From NCBI GenBank assembly GCA_027017505.1, contig JALUQR010000057.1, forward strand, positions 1 through 18,120: a stretch of 18,120 nt of DNA, given 5' to 3'. Below, piece by piece: positions 15,323 through 18,120 of this stretch (position 1 is its first letter; the number at the start of each line of letters is the position of its first letter). Made by a program: the position numbers and the translations under genes. The notes beneath the pieces are model-generated. The model was not told where the DNA came from. It saw only the letters and a program-made list of their open reading frames with translations, and ran no database searches. Source of the stretch: a bacterium (GTDB lineage Bacteria; Desulfobacterota; GWC2-55-46; DRQE01).

Positions 15323-16204
15323 GCGGGTGTTCTTGAAATACCTGTTAAAGTATATGTTGCCTATGAGTGTGCCCCTGCGATGATGTTTTATAAACCTGTT
15401 AAGACTTTCCTTAAGAAGGGGGTTGTTTTTTCTTACCATCCAGGCTATCTTGCCACCCTCCCTTACGGTAACATCCTCAAGCACACGGATGTTTTTAAAG
15501 ACCCTGGACCATATGCGGGCTATGTGGCTGTCAGCTATGGTAATCTTTATTGCCCCTGCATTTACCATCTCAAGGATGTCCTCTGTCTCAAGGCTCTCAT
15601 CCGCTGTAATCACCCTTACAGGCTTTAGTCCCTTGAGGGTGAGCTTGCTGTTAAGCAGTTTAAGACTCTCGTAATAACTGCTGGTACGCCTTACATAAAC
15701 GCTCCTGCCAGAGAGGTCCTCTGCCCTCTTTATGTCCACCACAGAGCGATGAACCACAACCACCTCGTCCACATCGGTAAGATAAGGGTCTGTAAAGTCA
15801 ACCTTCTTAAGTCTCTCAGGGGTTATGGTAAGCCCCGCGGCAACAATATCGCCATAGCCTTCAAGAAGAAGCGGAATAAGACGGTCTCTGCTTACGGGAA
15901 TAAACTCAAGGGTTATCTTAAGCTCCCTTCTTTTAACTCCACGGTTTAAAAACTTCTCATACTCCTTAAGAAGAGAATACTCAAACCCGTAGGTGCGGGA
16001 GCTGGCTATAAAGAAGTTTGTCCTGTTAAATGTGGTGAGAACCCTTATGTACCTTCTCTTCAGAAGCCCCGGAAGGTCATCGGTGTAACGCTCCTTAAGA
16101 TGTGTGGCAAGGGGAATATCCTCAAGGATGTCCCTGCTGTAACAGGGGCTTGTTAAAAGAAAGAAGACAGCTACCGTAACACACAGCCTCTTTATCGTAT
16201 CCAT
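15320..16204 (-). CDS. mltF: MltF N-terminal solute-binding-protein segment
   Basis: 294 residues from ATG 16204. The N-terminus is a signal peptide: KR, then a hydrophobic run VTVAVFFLLTSPCYS, so export is expected. The rest is a type-3 solute-binding domain as in MltF: IRVLTTFNRTNFF, SRTYGFEYSLLKEYEKF, GDIVAAGLTITPERLKKVDFTDPY, GRSVYVRRTSSYYESL, IKITIADSHIARIW and GGKIAWMVRKNNPLL. In MltF this domain tunes the fused transglycosylase. The frame stops at TAG 15320-15322 and resumes as the SLT domain. ATG 16222 and TTG 16246 would lengthen the signal region and are less likely. It lies divergent from tilS. Confidence 0.82.
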   Translation of the reverse strand: MDTIKRLCVTVAVFFLLTSPCYSRDILEDIPLATHLKERYTDDLPGLLKRRYIRVLTTFNRTNFFIASSRTYGFEYSLLKEYEKFLNRGVKRRELKITLEFIPVSRDRLIPLLLEGYGDIVAAGLTITPERLKKVDFTDPYLTDVDEVVVVHRSVVDIKRAEDLSGRSVYVRRTSSYYESLKLLNSKLTLKGLKPVRVITADESLETEDILEMVNAGAIKITIADSHIARIWSRVFKNIRVLEDVTVREGGKIAWMVRKNNPLLKESLNRFIKHHRRGTLIGNIYFNRYFKNTR

Positions 16205-16232
16205 GCATCTGCCTGTCCACATATGGTTATAG

Positions 16233-16261
16233 ATTTTACCACACAACCGCTGTTATATAAA
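16233..16261 (-). promoter_or_regulatory. Promoter of mltF
   Basis: On the minus strand, TTTATA (16261-16256), a 17-base spacer and TAAAAT (16238-16233). The start would fall near 16226, about 20 bases before ATG 16204. Confidence 0.4.
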
Positions 16262-16274
16262 GACCACCAGGGGG

Positions 16275-16304
16275 TTGGTTTTGGCACCACTTATGAGGTA
16301 AAAT
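16275..16304 (+). promoter_or_regulatory. Promoter of tilS, possibly leaderless
   Basis: TAAAAT (16299-16304) lies only 5 bases before ATG 16310; a weak -35 TTGGTT (16275-16280) is 18 bases upstream. A GAGG lies 5' of or within the -10, so it would not be in the transcript if this promoter is used. Confidence 0.35.
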
Positions 16305-16309
16305 AGAGT

Positions 16310-17695
16310 ATGCTTCCTGAAAGGGTTGAAAAGACCATTGAAAAATACGGAATGCTTTCAGAGGGCCAGAGGGTTGGTGTGGGGGTCTCTGGCGGGGTGG
16401 ACTCCGTTGTGCTTCTTCACATACTCGTAAAACTTAAAGAGAGGTGGAATCTCAAGCTCATTGTGTGTCATCTTAACCACAACTTAAGGGGTGAGGAATC
16501 CCTGCGGGATGCCCGTTTCGTAGAGGAGCTGGCAGAAGAACTGGGGCTTGAGTTTGTATGCAGAAGCCTTCCACAGGATGCAAAGCCAGAGGGTGTGTCA
16601 ATCCAGGACTGGGCAAGAAAAAAACGGCTGAGCTTCTTCGAGGATGTCGTGAGAGAGCACTCACTTGATAGAATAGCCCTGGGACACAACATGAACGATA
16701 ACGCAGAGACAGTGCTCATGAGACTTCTGAGGGGTGCATCCATCGAGGGGCTCAAGGGTATTGAGCCCGTAAGAGCACCCTTCATAAGACCCCTCATAGA
16801 GGTCAAAAGAGAGGAGATAGAGGAGTACGCCAGAGCACACTCCATAAGGTATGTGGAGGATTCAACAAACCGCTCTAAAAGATACCTGAGAAACAGGATA
16901 AGGCTTGAGCTCATACCCTATCTTGAGAAACACTATAACCCCTCGATAGTGGAGACCCTTTCAAGGCTCTCATCCCTTTTAAGAAGGGATGCCCGCTACC
17001 TGGAGGCCCAGACCACAGAGGTTTTCAAAGAGCTTGCAGTGGTTGAAAAAGACAGGGTGTGCTTCAGAAGAGAGGAGCTTGTCAAGCTGGATGATGCAAT
17101 CGTAACGAGGCTTTTCATGAAGGCCACAGAAAGGCTACACAAAAGAAGAGACCTTATGGAAAGCGCACAGGCAGAGCAGTTCCTGCGTGCACTAAGGGGC
17201 AGAAGGCCAAATGTGTGCATATCACTCGGTGAGGGGCTTTATCTTAAAAGGGCCTACGAAGAGGTTGTGGTTACCACAGAGGGAGCCCCGGAACCAGTGA
17301 TGCCAGAAGAGACACCCCTTAAGGTGCCAGGGCTCACCACCCTTGAGGGTACAGGGTATCTGCTCAAAGCAGAGGTTACAGGTAGACCAGAGGTGTTTGA
17401 AAAGGATAGATGCGTTGCTTACTTCGATTACGAGCACCTTCCAGCCCCACTTCTTGTAAGAACATTCAGACCCGGCGATAGAATGCGCCCCCTGGGCATG
17501 AGTGGTAGCAGAAAAATAAAGGACATCTTCATAGATGAAAAGATTCCTCTTGAGGAAAGAAGAAGGATACCCATTGTGGTTGCAGATGGCAGGGTAATCT
17601 GGGTTGCGGGTATAAGACAGTCAGAGGATTTCAGGGTGGAAGAGAACACAAAAAGGGTATTAAGGATAGAGCTTTTAAGGGAAGATACCGGCTAA
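16310..17695 (+). CDS. tilS: tRNA(Ile)-lysidine synthase
   Basis: It ligates lysine to C34 of the CAU-anticodon tRNA-Ile, so that the tRNA reads AUA. The 461-residue length is typical of the long form. The PP-loop is SGGVDS at 27-32; HLNHNLRGEES, LGHNMNDNAETVLMRLLRG, RPLIEVKREEIEEYA, DSTNRSKRYLRNRIR and a C-terminal TilS domain with RTFRPGDRMRPLGMSGSRKIKDIF and VWVAGIRQSEDFRV follow. AUA is the main Ile codon in these genes, so this enzyme should be essential here. It lies divergent from mltF. It is followed by a 56-base gap with a small GGGG-TTTA-CCCC hairpin at 17710-17721. Confidence 0.97.
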   Translation: MLPERVEKTIEKYGMLSEGQRVGVGVSGGVDSVVLLHILVKLKERWNLKLIVCHLNHNLRGEESLRDARFVEELAEELGLEFVCRSLPQDAKPEGVSIQDWARKKRLSFFEDVVREHSLDRIALGHNMNDNAETVLMRLLRGASIEGLKGIEPVRAPFIRPLIEVKREEIEEYARAHSIRYVEDSTNRSKRYLRNRIRLELIPYLEKHYNPSIVETLSRLSSLLRRDARYLEAQTTEVFKELAVVEKDRVCFRREELVKLDDAIVTRLFMKATERLHKRRDLMESAQAEQFLRALRGRRPNVCISLGEGLYLKRAYEEVVVTTEGAPEPVMPEETPLKVPGLTTLEGTGYLLKAEVTGRPEVFEKDRCVAYFDYEHLPAPLLVRTFRPGDRMRPLGMSGSRKIKDIFIDEKIPLEERRRIPIVVADGRVIWVAGIRQSEDFRVEENTKRVLRIELLREDTG

Positions 17696-17713
17696 GACCA
17701 CAGTATGGAGGGG

Positions 17714-17743
17714 TTTACCCCCTGTTTCCCTTTATGGTAGAAT
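17714..17743 (+). promoter_or_regulatory. Promoter of the methyltransferase gene, possibly leaderless
   Basis: TTTACC (17714-17719), an 18-base spacer and TAGAAT (17738-17743, five of six). The -10 ends 8 bases before ATG 17752 and no Shine-Dalgarno is seen. The -35 overlaps the small hairpin after tilS. Confidence 0.4.
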
Positions 17744-17751
17744 CCTGAATC

Positions 17752-18120
17752 ATGAACACAGAGAGAAAGATATGGGGAGAGGGTGGATTTGAAGAGAAGT
17801 ATGTGAACTTGAGAGACATCATAGTGCCCTGTGTGGAAAGGCTTGAGGCGGTCTTTTATGGATTCTTCAGAAACATTGTGAGAGAGGAAAACCCTGTGGT
17901 GTGTGAGCTTGGATGCGGAGATGGCACCACCGCAGAGGGACTTTTAAAGATAAACCCCTCGATGAGGATATACCTTTTTGATGGCTCCCCGGGGATGCTC
18001 GAGCGGGCAAAAAGACGGCTTTTGTCTTTATGGACAACCGCATTGTCAGCAAATCGGGAATCAATCCCGACGATCTTGGGAGTTGAACGATGGATTGTGT
18101 GGTTCTGGCTGCAGGCGAAG
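17752..18120 (+). CDS. SAM-dependent methyltransferase, N-terminal part, disrupted near the right edge
   Basis: The frame is open from ATG 17752 to the window end. Residues 52-58 are ELGCGDG, the SAM-binding motif I, and D77 in IYLFDGSP with GMLERAKRRL continues a class I methyltransferase fold, so residues 1 to about 90 are convincing. The substrate is not identifiable; the N-terminal helix pattern distantly recalls CmoA-type enzymes. After residue 90 (about 18019) the translation is Trp-rich and unlike a methyltransferase, while another frame gives a better protein. I therefore read the real gene as cut at about 18010-18020. It could be a pseudogene, a recombination product or an assembly joint. 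Confidence 0.65.
   Translation, partial: MNTERKIWGEGGFEEKYVNLRDIIVPCVERLEAVFYGFFRNIVREENPVVCELGCGDGTTAEGLLKINPSMRIYLFDGSPGMLERAKRRLLSLWTTALSANRESIPTILGVERWIVWFWLQAK
18018..18086 (+). other. Possible 3' end of a different gene
   Basis: A frame other than the methyltransferase one reads AFVFMDNRIVSKSGI and ends at TGA 18084-18086. The codons (CGC, ATT, ATC, GTC, TCG; no ATA, AGA or AGG) differ from the rest of the window. It is followed four codons' width later by a Shine-Dalgarno-led nucleotidyltransferase start, as in an operon. The family was not recognised. It is short, so chance is possible. Confidence 0.35.
18090..18120 (+). CDS. Start of a GlmU-like nucleotidyltransferase (partial)
   Basis: ATG 18090 reads MDCVVLAAGE before the window ends, the LAAGxG nucleotide-binding start typical of GlmU and other sugar-nucleotide pyrophosphorylases. 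GGGAG lies 7 bases upstream, within the end of the preceding reading frame. Only about ten residues are seen, so the exact family is open. Confidence 0.5.
   Translation, partial: MDCVVLAAGE

Noticed and set aside
17710..17721. GGGG-TTTA-CCCC hairpin after tilS as terminator
   Set aside because: The stem is only 4 bp, with no strict T-run; it overlaps a promoter-like -35.
1..18120. CRISPR array, tRNA, rRNA, insertion sequence, toxin-antitoxin or phage genes
   Set aside because: I found no regularly spaced repeats, cloverleaf-like genes, transposase motifs or phage proteins on either strand.

Overview
The window reads as a compact, operon-dense chromosomal segment of an anaerobic Gram-negative bacterium. 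An LpxH-type lipid A phosphoesterase and a periplasmic lytic transglycosylase imply an outer membrane. A fused CobA-HemD next to an AhbD-type heme synthase implies the siroheme-dependent route to heme used by sulfate reducers and their relatives. Codon use is strongly biased to ATA for Ile and AGA/AGG for Arg at moderate GC. I think of Nitrospirota (Thermodesulfovibrio-like) or a deep deltaproteobacterial lineage, but this is inference from gene content, not a phylogenetic result.

Region 1 (1-7112, + strand) is a tetrapyrrole operon: hemA (3' part only), hemC, a two-FHA-domain protein, cobA-hemD fusion, hemB, ahbD, a DUF4177 protein and an RDD-family membrane protein. Genes overlap or are spaced by a few to a few tens of bases. 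It makes uroporphyrinogen III from glutamyl-tRNA, sends it to precorrin-2 with CobA, and holds the last step of the Ahb pathway. AhbA/B and AhbC are not in the window. Region 2 (7113-7210) is a convergent gap filled with consecutive hairpins.

Region 3 (7211-13559, - strand) is a seven-gene run transcribed leftwards: FmdE-like protein, deoC, rnr, ribF, aroE, lpxH-type phosphoesterase, and a small carbonic-anhydrase-like protein. A good sigma70-type promoter lies at its head (about 13598-13625). Region 4 (13680-14754, + strand) is a divergent pair: a Cys-cluster (YkgJ-like) protein with a C-terminal SEC-C zinc motif, then a DUF488 protein.

Region 5 (14759-16204, - strand) is mltF, a periplasmic solute-binding plus lytic transglycosylase protein, interrupted by one in-frame TAG between its two domains. 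Region 6 (16310-17695, + strand) is tilS, followed by the start of a SAM-dependent methyltransferase at 17752. The methyltransferase reading frame loses family resemblance near 18019, and the last about 100 bases instead look like the end of another gene plus the first codons of a GlmU/nucleotidyltransferase gene. This suggests a deletion, insertion or assembly junction.

I see no transposase, CRISPR array, tRNA or rRNA. No stretch over 300 bases lacks a gene. The window is mostly housekeeping. The items most worth a second look are the amber codon in mltF, the right-edge junction, the FHA gene inside the heme operon, and apparent leaderless promoters before several + strand genes.
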